Shown in pieces: positions 16,063-25,254 of a stretch of 64,000 bases of DNA. Source of the DNA: Kutzneria kofuensis (lineage in GTDB: Bacteria; Actinomycetota; Actinomycetes; Mycobacteriales; Pseudonocardiaceae). The position numbers were made by a program, and so were the translations under genes. Under the pieces are notes generated by a model. It had not been told where the DNA came from, ran no database searches, and saw nothing but the letters and a program-made list of their open reading frames with translations. Numbering within the stretch: position 1 is the first letter of the stretch; every line of letters starts with the position of its first letter. The stretch covers positions 5,210,038 through 5,274,037 of the forward strand of contig NZ_JACHIR010000001.1 in NCBI RefSeq assembly GCF_014203355.1. The letters run 5' to 3'.

Positions 16063-18237
16063 TTATTCGAAGGTCTCGCCGGCGGCGGCCTTCTTGCGCA
16101 GCAGCTCCGGCGGGGTGAAGCGGTCGCCGTAGCGCTGCGCCAGCTCCTCGGCGCGGGCGATGAAGCCGTCGAGGCCGCCCTCGTAGCCGTTGATGTACTG
16201 CAGCACGCCGCCCGTCCAGGCCGGGAAGCCGATGCCGAAGATGGAGCCGATGTTGGCGTCGGCGACGGCGGTGATCACGCCCTCCTCGACGCACTTCACC
16301 GTCTCGATGGCCTCGGCGAACAGCATCCGCTCCTGCATGTCCTTGAACGGGATGTCGTCGCCGTCGCGGATGATGCCCGGCTTGCCGAAGTGCTCGGCCA
16401 GGCCCGGCCACAGGCCGGCCCGCTTGCCGTCGGCGTAGTCGTAGAAGCCCTTGCCGTACGAGCGGCCGCCGCGGTCGAACTCCGTCACCATGCGGTCGAT
16501 GACCTGCTCGGCCGGGTGCGCCACCCAGGTGCCGCCGGCCGCCTCGACCGCCTTGCGGGACTCGTCGCGGATCTTGCGCGGCAGCGTCAGCGTCAGCTCG
16601 TCCATCAGGGACAGCACCGGGGCCGGGTAGCCGGCCTGGGTGCTGGCCTGCTCGATGGACGGGGCCGGCAGGCCCTCGCCGAGCATGGCCACGCCCTCGT
16701 TGATGAACGTGCCGATGACGCGGCTGGTGAAGAAGCCGCGGCTGTCGTTGACCACGATCGGCGTCTTCTTCAGCTGCAGCACCACGTCGAACGCCTTGGC
16801 CAGCGCCTCGTCGCCGGTGTTGGCGCCGCGGATGATCTCCACCAGCGGCATCTTGTCCACCGGCGAGAAGAAGTGCAGGCCCACGAAGTCGGCCTGCCGC
16901 TTCACGCCCTCGGCCAGGCCGGTGATCGGCAGCGTCGAGGTGTTGGAGCACAGCAGCGCGTCCGGCTCGACGACGTTCTCGATCTCGGCGAACACCTGGT
17001 GCTTGAGCTCGGTGTTCTCGAAGACGGCCTCGATCACCAGGTCGCAGCCGGCCAGGTCGGCGACGTCCGCGGTGGGCGTGATCCGGGCCAGGATCTCGTC
17101 CCGCTTCTCCGTGGTCATCTTGCCCCGGCTGACGGCCTTGTCCAGCAGGCCGACCGAGTAGTTCTTGCCCTTCTCGGCCGCCTCGGCCGAGACGTCCTTG
17201 AGCACGACCTGCATGCCGGAGCGGGCGCACGAGTAGGCGATGCCCGCGCCCATCATGCCGGCGCCCAGCACGGCGACCTTCTTGGCCGTGTACTGCGGCA
17301 CGCCCTGCGGCCGGCTGCCGCCCTTGTTGATCGTCTGCAGGTCGAAGAAGAACGCCTTGATCATGTTCTTCGAGACCTGGCCGGCCGACAGCTGCAGCAT
17401 GTAGCGGGACTCGATGCGCAGCGCCGACTCGAAGTCGACCTGGCTGCCCTCGACCGCGGCGGACAGGATCGCCTTCGGCGCCGGCATCGGCGCGCCCTTG
17501 AGCTGCTTGCGCAGGTTGGCGGGGAAGGCCGGCAGGTTCGCCGCGAACTTCGGCACCGACGGCGTGCCGCCGGGGATCTTGTAGCCCTTGACGTCCCAGG
17601 GCTGCACCGCGTTCGGGTTGGCCTTGATCCACTCCTTGGCGCGGGAGATCAACTCCTGCGGCGTCTGGACGATCTCGTCCACGATGCCGGTCTCCTTGGC
17701 CGCCGCCGGGGCCAGCTGCTGCCCCTGCAGCAGCAGCTTCAGCAGCGCGTCGGCGATGCCGAGCATGCGCACCGTGCGGACCACGCCGCCCGCGCCGGGC
17801 AGCAGGCCCAGCGTCACCTCGGGGAAACCGAAGCGGGACTTGGGGTTGTCCAGCGCAATCCGGTGGTGGCAGGACAGCGCGATCTCCAGGCCGCCGCCCA
17901 GCGCCGAGCCGTTCAGCGCCGCCACGACCGGGCGGCCCAGCGTCTCCAGGCCGCGCAGCGCCGCCTTGGTGCTGGTCAGTGTGGCCATGAAGCGCTCGCC
18001 GTCGGCCGGCGTCACCCGGCGCAGGTCGTTCAGGTCGCCGCCGGCGAAGAACGTCTTCTTGGCCGAGGCCACCACCACGCCGGTGATGTCGTCACGCTCG
18101 CGGCGCAGCCGCTCCACCACCTGCGTGACGGCGTCGGTGAACTCCTGGTTCATGGTGTTCGCCGACTGGCCCGGCGCGTCCATCGTCAGCGTGACGATGC
18201 CGTCGGAGTCCTTGTCCCACGTGAAGTACTCGCTCAT
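16063..18237 (-). CDS. fadB: Multifunctional enoyl-CoA hydratase / 3-hydroxyacyl-CoA dehydrogenase
   Basis: 724-residue FadB/FadJ-type alpha subunit of fatty-acid beta-oxidation. The N-terminal crotonase domain (about 1-190; [21 protein letters not shown] oxyanion region, [14 protein letters not shown]) hydrates enoyl-CoA. The NAD-binding domain ([15 protein letters not shown] near 320) and C-terminal 3HCDH domains ([12 protein letters not shown]) oxidise the hydroxyacyl-CoA. ATG 18237 lies 11 bp after the thiolase stop, so the two form the trifunctional-like fadA-fadB operon. Confidence 0.93.
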   Translation of the reverse strand: MSEYFTWDKDSDGIVTLTMDAPGQSANTMNQEFTDAVTQVVERLRRERDDITGVVVASAKKTFFAGGDLNDLRRVTPADGERFMATLTSTKAALRGLETLGRPVVAALNGSALGGGLEIALSCHHRIALDNPKSRFGFPEVTLGLLPGAGGVVRTVRMLGIADALLKLLLQGQQLAPAAAKETGIVDEIVQTPQELISRAKEWIKANPNAVQPWDVKGYKIPGGTPSVPKFAANLPAFPANLRKQLKGAPMPAPKAILSAAVEGSQVDFESALRIESRYMLQLSAGQVSKNMIKAFFFDLQTINKGGSRPQGVPQYTAKKVAVLGAGMMGAGIAYSCARSGMQVVLKDVSAEAAEKGKNYSVGLLDKAVSRGKMTTEKRDEILARITPTADVADLAGCDLVIEAVFENTELKHQVFAEIENVVEPDALLCSNTSTLPITGLAEGVKRQADFVGLHFFSPVDKMPLVEIIRGANTGDEALAKAFDVVLQLKKTPIVVNDSRGFFTSRVIGTFINEGVAMLGEGLPAPSIEQASTQAGYPAPVLSLMDELTLTLPRKIRDESRKAVEAAGGTWVAHPAEQVIDRMVTEFDRGGRSYGKGFYDYADGKRAGLWPGLAEHFGKPGIIRDGDDIPFKDMQERMLFAEAIETVKCVEEGVITAVADANIGSIFGIGFPAWTGGVLQYINGYEGGLDGFIARAEELAQRYGDRFTPPELLRKKAAAGETFE

Positions 18238-18248
18238 GACCTCGTCCC

Positions 18249-19463
18249 TCAGACGCGCTCGACGATCGTGGCGAGGCCCATGCCGCCGCCGATGCACAGG
18301 GTGACCATTCCGTACCGCAGCTCGCGCCGCTCCAGCTCGTCCACGATCGTGCCCAGGATCATCGCGCCGGTCGCGCCCAGCGGGTGGCCCAGCGCGATCG
18401 CGCCGCCGTTGACGTTCACCTTCTCCCACGGGATGTCCATGTCCCGCATGAAGCGCAGCACCACCGCCGCGAACGCCTCGTTCATCTCGACCAGGTCGAT
18501 GTCGTCCACGGTCAGGCCGGCCTTGGCCAGCGCCTTGCGGCAGGCCGGGGCCGGGCCGGTCAGCATGATCGTCGGGTCCGCGCCGCTGACCGCCGTGGCC
18601 ACGATGCGGGCCCGCGGGGTGAGGCCGAAGTCCTTGCCGATCTGCTCGCTGCCGATCGCCACCAGCGCCGCGCCGTCCACGATGCCCGAGGAGTTGCCGG
18701 CCGTGTGCACGTGGTTGATGCGCTCGACCCAGTGGTACTTCTGCAGCGCCACCGCGTCGAAGCCGCCCATCTCGCCGATCGTGGCGAACGACGGCTTCAG
18801 CTCGCCCAGGCCCTCCAGCGTCGTCTGCGGCCGCAGGAACTCGTCGCGCTCCAGCACCGTCAGGCCGTTGCGGTCGCGGACCGGCACCACCGAGCGGTCG
18901 AAGTAGCCGTTGCTCTGGGCCTTGGCCGCGCGGGCCTGCGACTCCAGCGCGTAGGCGTCCACGTCCTCGCGGGAGAAGCCCTCGATCGACGCGATCAGGT
19001 CGGCGCCGATGCCCTGCGGGACGAAGCTCGTGTCGTAGGCCGTCTCCGGGTCCATCGCCCAGGCGCCGCCGTCCGAGCCCATCGGGACCCGGGACATCGA
19101 CTCCACGCCGCCGGCCAGGATCAGGTCGTCCCAGCCCGACCGGACCTTCTGCGCCGCGATGTTCACCGCCTCCAGGCCCGAGGCGCAGAACCGGTTCAGC
19201 TGCACGCCCGCCACCGTGTTGGGCAGGCCGGCCGCCAGCGCCGCCGTCTTGGCGATGTCGGCGCCCTGGTCGCCGACCGGGGTCACGCAGCCCAGCACCA
19301 CGTCGTCGATGCGGGCCGGGTCGAGGTTCGGGTTGCGGGTGCGCAGCTCGTCGATCAGGCCGACGAGCAGTGAGACGGGCTTGACCTCATGGAGCGACCC
19401 GGTCTGCTTGCCCTTCCCCCGCGGGGTCCGGACCGCGTCGAACACGAAAGCTTCGGTGCTCAT
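18249..19463 (-). CDS. fadA: Acetyl-CoA C-acyltransferase (thiolase)
   Basis: 404-residue thiolase that cleaves 3-ketoacyl-CoA in beta-oxidation. Catalytic motifs are the nucleophile Cys in [19 protein letters not shown], His in [15 protein letters not shown] and Cys in CIGGGMG. ATG 19463 has AGGAGG 9 nt upstream. First gene of the fadA-fadB operon, with a recognisable promoter at 19498-19526. Confidence 0.94.
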   Translation of the reverse strand: MSTEAFVFDAVRTPRGKGKQTGSLHEVKPVSLLVGLIDELRTRNPNLDPARIDDVVLGCVTPVGDQGADIAKTAALAAGLPNTVAGVQLNRFCASGLEAVNIAAQKVRSGWDDLILAGGVESMSRVPMGSDGGAWAMDPETAYDTSFVPQGIGADLIASIEGFSREDVDAYALESQARAAKAQSNGYFDRSVVPVRDRNGLTVLERDEFLRPQTTLEGLGELKPSFATIGEMGGFDAVALQKYHWVERINHVHTAGNSSGIVDGAALVAIGSEQIGKDFGLTPRARIVATAVSGADPTIMLTGPAPACRKALAKAGLTVDDIDLVEMNEAFAAVVLRFMRDMDIPWEKVNVNGGAIALGHPLGATGAMILGTIVDELERRELRYGMVTLCIGGGMGLATIVERV

Positions 19464-19497
19464 GGCTGTGGCGCCTCCTGGCTCGGGCATCACCTCG

Positions 19498-19526
19498 ACG
19501 GTAGCGGTGCCCCAAGTAACAATCAA
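19498..19526 (-). promoter_or_regulatory. fadAB promoter
   Basis: TTGATT (-35, 19521-19526), 17-nt spacer, TACCGT (-10, 19498-19503), about 35 nt before the thiolase start. Confidence 0.6.
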
Positions 19527-19595
19527 TCCGGCCTGCATGTATCACATACCGCTTGGAATGTGAGTTGGGTCTCCCTCGGTGGCTACCGTGATCGG

Positions 19596-20345
19596 ATGCG
19601 CACCCCTGCGGAGATCGTCGACTTCGAGATCGGGTTCGCCTGCCGCCAGGCGACGGACGTCGTCGACGTGCCAGGCGGAGTGGCGGTCCGGCATCGGGAG
19701 TTTCCGTTTTCCTACAACAACAACCGGCTGCTGATCCGGGAGGTGGTCGACCCGGCGACCTTGCTGGCGGCGGCCGACGACGTGATGCGGGACCTGGACT
19801 ACCGGGTGATCGTGTTCCTTGACGACGAGCCGGCGCAGGCGTTCGGCCGGGTCGCGGTGGAGGCGGGGTACAAGGAGCAGCCGCTGGTGGTGATGCGGTT
19901 CGAGGGGGAGATCCCGCCGGCGCCGTCGGTTCCGGTGGTGTCCCTCGAACTGCCGGTGATGATCGAGGCGCTGCGGAAGAAGTGGCGGGCCGACGAGCCG
20001 TGGCTGCCGGCGGAGGAAGTCGAGCAGCTGGCCACGCGGGTTCGGGATCGGCGCAAGGGCGCGGACGAGGTGCATTTCCTCGGTGTGGTGCGAGACAACG
20101 AGCCGGTGTCGTGGGCGGATCTCTATCGGCAGCAAGGGATCGCGCAGATCGAGTACGTGATGACGCTGCCGGCCCACCAGGGGCGCGGCTACTCCACGGC
20201 GGTCATGCACGAGGCGCTGCGTCGGGTGCACGACTGCGACACGGTGTTCCTGTTCGCCGACGCCGTGGACTGGCCCCAGAACTGGTACGGCCGACTGGGT
20301 TTCACCCCAGTCGGCCGCTTCCACGAATACGTCAGGACTACTTAG
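19596..20345 (+). CDS. GNAT acetyltransferase
   Basis: 249-residue protein whose C-terminal half is a GNAT domain: TLPAHQGRGYSTAVMHEAL is the acetyl-CoA loop and NWYGRLGFTPVGRFHEY the C-terminal motif. The N-terminal half (about 1-120) is degenerate GNAT-like. Substrate unknown. ATG 19596 follows TACCGT by 6 nt, indicating a leaderless start. It is convergent with the hexosaminidase gene with an 8-bp overlap of the ends. Confidence 0.8.
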   Translation: MRTPAEIVDFEIGFACRQATDVVDVPGGVAVRHREFPFSYNNNRLLIREVVDPATLLAAADDVMRDLDYRVIVFLDDEPAQAFGRVAVEAGYKEQPLVVMRFEGEIPPAPSVPVVSLELPVMIEALRKKWRADEPWLPAEEVEQLATRVRDRRKGADEVHFLGVVRDNEPVSWADLYRQQGIAQIEYVMTLPAHQGRGYSTAVMHEALRRVHDCDTVFLFADAVDWPQNWYGRLGFTPVGRFHEYVRTT

Positions 20346-21912
20346 CCCACGGAACCTGCGGCGAGGCGTAGAAGTTCACGCCCTGCACCTTCCAGCGCGG
20401 CCCCTGCGCGGCCAGCCGCGTCTTGAACGTGGTCCAGTTGTGGGTCGACGCCTGCGACCAGCCCAGCTCGGCCAGCTCGGCCAGGCGCGGGAACGCCATG
20501 TACTGGATGTCGGCCAGCTTGACGATCGTCTCCGTCCACAACGGACCCTCGACGCCGTTCACCTGGGACGCCTTGACGCCGGTCAGGTAGTTGCCCGGGT
20601 CCCAGTTGTAGGCGTCCTTGGCCTCGATCAGGCCGGCCCAGTCCTGGCCGAGCGGGGTCTGCTCGGTGTACTTCATGTCCAGGTAGGCCAGGTTCGCCGG
20701 GGACAGCACGAAATGCGTGCCCTTCTTGGCCGCCGCCTGCACGCTGGCGTTGGTCGGGGTGGTGTCCCAGTACTGCCCGATCGTCGACGGCAGCAGGTCG
20801 GCCTTGCTGATGTCGTGCCAGCCGATGGCGGTCTTGCCGTGGTTGGCGACGATCTGCTGCACCTTGGCGATGAACGGCTTGTAGTCGGCGTCGCTGGTGG
20901 ACTGCGCCTCGTCGCCGCCGATGTGGATGTACGGGCCGGGGGTCAGCGCGGCGATCTCGCCGATCACGTCGTCCAGGAACTTGTAGGTGATGTCCTTGGA
21001 CGTGCACAGCGAGCTGAAGCCGACGTCGGTGCCGGTGTAGAGCGGCGGGGCGACGCCGTTGCAGTTCAGCTCCGCGTACGAGGCCAGGGCGGCGTTGGTG
21101 TGCCCCGGCATGTCGATCTCCGGGATGATCGTGATGTACCGGCTCGCCGCGTACGCCACGATGTCCTTGTACTGCGCCTGCGTGTAGTAGCCGCCGGCGC
21201 CGCCGCCGACCTGGGTGCTGCCGCCGTAGGTGGCCAGCTTCGGCCAGCTGTTGATCTGCAGCCGCCAGCCCTGGTCGTCGCTCAGGTGCAGGTGCAGCGT
21301 GTTGACCTTGTAGCGGGCGATCTCGTCGATGTAGGTCTTGACCGTGTCCACGCCGAAGAAGTGGCGGGCCACGTCCAGCATCGCGCCGCGGTAGCCGAAG
21401 CGCGGGTGGTCGGTGATCTTGCCGCCCTGGATCTGCCAGGGGCCCGGCTGCTTGGTGCTGGCGTCGATGCTCGCCGGCAGCAGCTGGCGCAGCGTCTGCA
21501 CGCCCTCGAACAGGCCCGCCGGCTTGTTCGCCGTCAGCACCACCGAGGTGGCGTTGACCGTCAGCTGGTAGCCCTCGTCGCCGAGCGTGGCGTTCGGGGC
21601 GATCTGCAGCTGGATCGGGTCCACCGCGCGCGCCCACAGCGCCTGGTCCACCGGCAGCGCGAAGCCCGTCGCCGGGCGCAGCACGCTCGCCAGGTAGTTG
21701 CCGACCGACGCCGCCTGGCCGCTCGCCGCGATCCTGGCGCCGCTGCCCAGCGTGAACGTCGAGTTGGCCTGCGTCGCCCACGCCGGGGCCGGCACCACGC
21801 TGGCGTACGGCACCGCCTTCGGCTTCACCGGCGCCGCCTGCGCGGCTGCCGCCGTCCCGAGCATCGTGATGGCGGCGGCCGCGACGACCAGCCGCCGGGG
21901 GATCGTTGACAT
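20338..21912 (-). CDS. Secreted GH20 beta-N-acetylhexosaminidase
   Basis: 524-residue exported enzyme releasing terminal GlcNAc from chitooligosaccharides or glycans. Signal peptide about 1-25 (ending AQA); GH20b domain about 30-165 (VLTANKPAGLFEGVQTLRQLL); GH20 TIM barrel from about 175 (FGYRGAMLDVARHF, LHLHLSDDQGWRLQI). The catalytic pair is D334-E335 in HIGGDEAQ. ATG 21912 has GGAGG upstream (11-nt spacing). The promoter overlaps a DasR-type box, linking it to GlcNAc/chitin control. It follows the DUF3800 gene on the same strand. Confidence 0.93.
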   Translation of the reverse strand: MSTIPRRLVVAAAAITMLGTAAAAQAAPVKPKAVPYASVVPAPAWATQANSTFTLGSGARIAASGQAASVGNYLASVLRPATGFALPVDQALWARAVDPIQLQIAPNATLGDEGYQLTVNATSVVLTANKPAGLFEGVQTLRQLLPASIDASTKQPGPWQIQGGKITDHPRFGYRGAMLDVARHFFGVDTVKTYIDEIARYKVNTLHLHLSDDQGWRLQINSWPKLATYGGSTQVGGGAGGYYTQAQYKDIVAYAASRYITIIPEIDMPGHTNAALASYAELNCNGVAPPLYTGTDVGFSSLCTSKDITYKFLDDVIGEIAALTPGPYIHIGGDEAQSTSDADYKPFIAKVQQIVANHGKTAIGWHDISKADLLPSTIGQYWDTTPTNASVQAAAKKGTHFVLSPANLAYLDMKYTEQTPLGQDWAGLIEAKDAYNWDPGNYLTGVKASQVNGVEGPLWTETIVKLADIQYMAFPRLAELAELGWSQASTHNWTTFKTRLAAQGPRWKVQGVNFYASPQVPWAK

Positions 21913-21963
21913 GTCTGGGTTGTCCTCCCGAGCGGGGACCGGGACACGGCGGCGGAAGCCCAT

Positions 21964-22004
21964 TGGATACAGGGCCCGAGCGGGCTGTCAAGGTATAGAC
22001 CACT
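21964..22004 (-). promoter_or_regulatory. Hexosaminidase promoter with DasR-like (dre) box
   Basis: On the minus strand AGTGGTCTATACCTTG (21989-22004) closely matches the dre element bound by the GntR regulator DasR (core TGGTCTAGACCA). It overlaps the -35 TTGACA (21986-21991); TATCCA (21964-21969) is the -10 at 16 nt. DasR represses chitin/GlcNAc genes in streptomycetes, so GlcNAc-responsive control is expected. Confidence 0.75.
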
Positions 22005-22837
22005 CAGGGAGCAGCGCTGAACAGCAACGATCCCGTTCTCTTGCCCCCGATGTCGCTGACGACAAGCCCGCCGCGCCAGCGGCCGGTCTCGTCCAGGTAG
22101 CGGAACTGCAATTCCCGCAGCGCCTCGCCGTGGTCCTCGCGCACCCGGTGGTATCGCCCGGAGGAGTGAACAGAAACGCATTTCGTTCCGTAAGCGGCGG
22201 CCGCCATCGGGAACACGAGGGTGGAGGCGAGCAGATCCGCTATCTGGATGCCGACGTGGTTCCGGCTGTCGGAGAACAGCGGCACCTCCAGCACGTGTGG
22301 ATACGGGTCGCCGGCGACGCGGTACTTCTGCGTGAATATCGAGTGCGCGACCCGGGAGTTCGCCTCGGGAGTCCGGCCGTCGGCGATGAGAACCCCCGTC
22401 GAGCTCCGCTCGATGAGGTACTGGCAGAAATGCTTGGCGATGTCCTGGGCGGCGTAGCAGTAGGTGGCGTCCGGCTTGAGTCCCTTGCCCGCACGCTTGA
22501 CCCAGATGCGCCCGACCACCTTGCCGTCGTAGCGGTTCACCAGGTCGATCAGCGCGCGTTGGATCAGCGATGCCTGGCGACGCCTGTTGCGCGAGTCGCT
22601 GCGGACCATCTGCAGGACTTCGTTGCCCTTGAGTTCGTGCAGCACCTCGTCCAGCGTCAGGCCGGTGTTGAACCGGCGTGGGAAGTACCGACGCTTGAGT
22701 GCCAGGAAATCACGGGTGAGGCCGGGAACGGCGCCGGCCTCGACGATAAGGCCCAAAATCACCATCACCGGAGTCGAGTTGATTCCCCGATCGGGTGATT
22801 CTGTGCCGCCGGACTCGTCGAGATAGCAGAAATGCAC
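22004..22837 (-). CDS. DUF3800 domain protein
   Basis: 277 residues resembling DUF3800: FCYLDESGG at the N-terminus, an internal ADGRTPEANS and the C-terminal NHVGIQIADLLAS. These conserved acidic residues suggest an RNase H-like nuclease fold; the family is often found in variable regions, phages and defence neighbourhoods. GTG 22837 sits 6 nt after TATGTT (leaderless). Codon use looks less GC-biased than its neighbours. Its stop lies within one base of the DasR-like box, suggesting insertion right against the hexosaminidase promoter. Function unproven. Confidence 0.75.
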   Translation of the reverse strand: MHFCYLDESGGTESPDRGINSTPVMVILGLIVEAGAVPGLTRDFLALKRRYFPRRFNTGLTLDEVLHELKGNEVLQMVRSDSRNRRRQASLIQRALIDLVNRYDGKVVGRIWVKRAGKGLKPDATYCYAAQDIAKHFCQYLIERSSTGVLIADGRTPEANSRVAHSIFTQKYRVAGDPYPHVLEVPLFSDSRNHVGIQIADLLASTLVFPMAAAAYGTKCVSVHSSGRYHRVREDHGEALRELQFRYLDETGRWRGGLVVSDIGGKRTGSLLFSAAP

Positions 22838-22862
22838 AGGGGCAACATAGCGTATGAATGCG

Positions 22863-22890
22863 CTAAGGCCGCCCCGAGGGGCGGCCTTAG
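22863..22890. terminator. CGAG-loop terminator hairpin
   Basis: CTAAGGCCGCCC-CGAG-GGGCGGCCTTAG, a perfect 12-bp stem with tetraloop, upstream of the DUF3800 gene and facing no obvious forward gene; together with the hairpin at 23041-23074 it brackets an empty 150-bp stretch. Confidence 0.75.
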
Positions 22891-23040
22891 GATGTGATGT
22901 TCGGTCGTTCTGACCTATGCACCGGTACTGCCGTTTCTGTCACCAAGCATAGCCACTACGCCATCCGGGCGCAAACCCCGATCGGGTCAGGCGCGGACCC
23001 GCGGGCCGGAGAGGCCACTGAGGATGAAGTGGTCACGGTA

Positions 23041-23074
23041 GCCGGGGCGGTCCCCCCGACGAGACCGCCCCGGC
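23041..23074 (-). terminator. Terminator of the carotenoid-oxygenase operon
   Basis: GCCGGGGCGGTC (23041-23052) and GACCGCCCCGGC (23063-23074) form a perfect 12-bp stem with a 10-nt loop, 8 bp after the stop of the membrane-protein gene. Confidence 0.8.
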
Positions 23075-23082
23075 GCCGCGGA

Positions 23083-23739
23083 CTACACCTCGGCGGATCG
23101 AACCCCGCCGGCCTGGAACTGGGCGAACCTGGCCTGCTGGCGGTCGGCGTACCACTTGTTCCACACGGCCAGCAGCACGAACGCGGCGATGATCATCACC
23201 GTCGACACCGTGACCATGACCTCGACGGGCAGCAGGAACACCAGCGGAATCCGCAGCAACGCCTCGAAGACCAACCCGAAGCCCCACACGGCCGACATCA
23301 CCACGAAGCTGCGGCGGAACGCCGGCACGGTCGCCCACAGCCGCGTGAACTCGGCCTCCTTGGCCGGCTGCATGCGCAGCGCCGCGAAGTAGACGAGCGG
23401 CTTGCCGAGCAGGCAGCTGACCAGGAAGGCGACGCCGGCGACGAAGGTGCCGGCGGACTCCTTCACGAGCATGAACCGCACGTCGCCGGTGACGAACGAC
23501 AGCACCAGGCCCACGGTGAAAACGCCGACCATGACGGCCGAGAACAGCTCGAACTTCCGGTCCTTCGCCGCGACGAACAGCGTCCGCAGCAGGGCGATGA
23601 CCGAGCCGGCGAGCAGCGCCACGAAGTCGCCCGCCCCCAGCCAGTGGGCGACGAAATAGGTCAGCGCGGGCACACCGACGTCCACCAGCAGCGACTTGAG
23701 AATCGTCAGCACACCGGGCGGCTTCGGGGACTCCGTCAT
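23083..23739 (-). CDS. VC0807-like multi-pass membrane protein
   Basis: 218 residues with about six hydrophobic helices (for example VDVGVPALTYFVAHWLGA and LLAGSVIALLRTLFVAA), resembling the VC0807 family of unknown function. ATG 23739 overlaps the carotenoid-oxygenase stop (ATGA), so the two are translationally coupled; it may assist export, membrane access or product handling for that enzyme. That role is inferred from coupling only. Confidence 0.7.
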   Translation of the reverse strand: MTESPKPPGVLTILKSLLVDVGVPALTYFVAHWLGAGDFVALLAGSVIALLRTLFVAAKDRKFELFSAVMVGVFTVGLVLSFVTGDVRFMLVKESAGTFVAGVAFLVSCLLGKPLVYFAALRMQPAKEAEFTRLWATVPAFRRSFVVMSAVWGFGLVFEALLRIPLVFLLPVEVMVTVSTVMIIAAFVLLAVWNKWYADRQQARFAQFQAGGVRSAEV

Positions 23740-25079
23740 CGCGCCAGTTCTCCGTCCGGGATCCAGGACCCGTGGAAGCCGGCCGGCACCCGACGGGGCA
23801 GCAGCACCGACGCGACCGGCTTGGCCGCCAGGTCGGTGGCGTCGTGCACGAGCAGTTGCGAGGCGACGGTCGGGTCGGAGTTGGTGACGATCGACAGCAG
23901 CCAGCCCTCATCCTCCCCGCTGGAGTCCGCGGCCGGAACGAAAACGGCCTCGCCGGCGTGCCAGTTCTCGCCGAGCTCGTGCCGGGCCACCTGCCCGCGG
24001 TCGGTGTCGTACTTGATGATGGCGGCGCTGTCGACCGCGTACAGGTAGCGGTTGGGCAGGCCGACACGGCGGTCGTCGACGGTCGGGAACTCGGCGTTGC
24101 CGTCGTCCAACTCCTGCTCGGTGACCTTGCCGGTGGCCGGGTCGAGGATCCAGCGGTGCAGCTTGCTGACGGCGAGCGCGGCGGCCTGCTCGGCCCGTGG
24201 GGCCCCGCCGCTCCGGCTCCAGCTCTGGAACCAGGCGTCCCGGCTGTATCGGATGGCGTCCAGGACGACCCGGCCCTGCTCGTCCTCGCGGGCGTTGCCG
24301 ACGTGGAAGACGTAGCACGGTTCGACGTCGAACCACCGCACCGTCGGGTCGTCCTTGCCCATCAGGCCGATACGGGACGTGTACTTGTCGCTCCACTGGT
24401 ACGGCATGCCGCGGCCGACCAGCTCCATGTCGAACACGACCGGCAGGTCCAGCCACACCACGTGGTTCCTGGTGATCGCGAAGTCGTGCATCATCGTCGG
24501 CCCGGCCACCTGCACCGGGAAGCTGGCGACCAGCTCGCCGGCGGCCGACAGCCGGTGGTAGGTCAGGAAGGGCGGCCGCATCCCGTAGTCGAACAGGTGC
24601 AGCTCCCCGGTCTCGGGGTCCTCCTTGGGGTGCGCGGTCATGCCGGTGGTGAGCCGGCCGTTGAAGTCGCACGGGCCGAGCGTGTCCAGCTCGCGGCTGA
24701 TCTCGTACGGGTAGCTGGTCTCCATCAGCGCGAAGACCTTGCCGCCGTGCTTTACGACGGACGTGTTCGCCGCCCCGGCCGCCAGGTCGACGGTGCCGTC
24801 CGGGCGGTGGAAGGGCACGCCGTCCATGGCCTTCGTGCGCACCCAGCGGTTCCGGTACCACTCGGCTCGGCCCTGGTTGAGGCGGACGCCGTGCAGCATG
24901 CCGTGGCCGGTGAACCAGTGGCCGCTGTCCTCGCCGGGCACCGGGTTCGGGCCGTTGCGGAAGTAGCGGCCGGTCAGCTCGGTCGGCAGCGCGCCCTCGA
25001 CCTGCAGGTCGACGGCCTCGATCTCGTCGGCGACCGGGGCGAGGTGCCCGGCCAGGTAGCTCGGAGTCGATTCGGTCAT
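23736..25079 (-). CDS. Carotenoid cleavage oxygenase
   Basis: 447-residue RPE65/CCD-family protein: a seven-bladed propeller with an Fe(II) held by four His. They are visible in MTAHPKED, MMHDFAIT, CYVFHVGNA and GFHGSWIP. Family members split carotenoids, apocarotenoids or stilbenes with O2; the substrate is not predictable. ATG 25079 is 6 nt after a CACTAT -10 box (leaderless). First gene of a two-gene operon, with operator-like repeats over its promoter. Confidence 0.9.
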   Translation of the reverse strand: MTESTPSYLAGHLAPVADEIEAVDLQVEGALPTELTGRYFRNGPNPVPGEDSGHWFTGHGMLHGVRLNQGRAEWYRNRWVRTKAMDGVPFHRPDGTVDLAAGAANTSVVKHGGKVFALMETSYPYEISRELDTLGPCDFNGRLTTGMTAHPKEDPETGELHLFDYGMRPPFLTYHRLSAAGELVASFPVQVAGPTMMHDFAITRNHVVWLDLPVVFDMELVGRGMPYQWSDKYTSRIGLMGKDDPTVRWFDVEPCYVFHVGNAREDEQGRVVLDAIRYSRDAWFQSWSRSGGAPRAEQAAALAVSKLHRWILDPATGKVTEQELDDGNAEFPTVDDRRVGLPNRYLYAVDSAAIIKYDTDRGQVARHELGENWHAGEAVFVPAADSSGEDEGWLLSIVTNSDPTVASQLLVHDATDLAAKPVASVLLPRRVPAGFHGSWIPDGELAR

Positions 25080-25085
25080 GTCCCA

Positions 25086-25139
25086 ATAGTGACACGTAGC
25101 TAATGACATGTCAACAGTGACATGACGGGCCAGTCATGT
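25086..25139 (-). promoter_or_regulatory. Carotenoid-oxygenase promoter with triple TGACATG sites
   Basis: TTGACA (-35, 25109-25114), 17-nt spacer, CACTAT (-10, 25086-25091). The perfect palindrome TGACATGTCA (25104-25113) covers the -35, with further TGACATGAC (25118-25126) and GTCATGT (25133-25139) copies just upstream. This is the layout of a cooperative TetR/MarR-type operator. Confidence 0.65.
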
Positions 25140-25254
25140 GGGCACGGGGCGTCAACACGACGTTCGAATCCCGTCACGTCGTCAGGTTCGCTGACACCGT
25201 CGTCCCGGCCGGCTGGCAGAGTGGGAACGGTTCGTTGCCGAAGCGGAGGACGCC

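Noticed and set aside
16000-18906. A 968-codon forward open frame opposite fadB/fadA
   Set aside because: Arg/His/Gln-rich shadow of high-GC coding DNA; the reverse frames encode clear enzymes.
22838-23082. Mobile-element boundary around the DUF3800 gene
   Set aside because: No transposase, integrase, terminal repeats or target duplication found; only terminator hairpins flank it.
25120-25200. tRNA-like T-loop GTTCGAATCC
   Set aside because: Flanking bases do not form a T-stem, and no acceptor or anticodon arm could be built around it.
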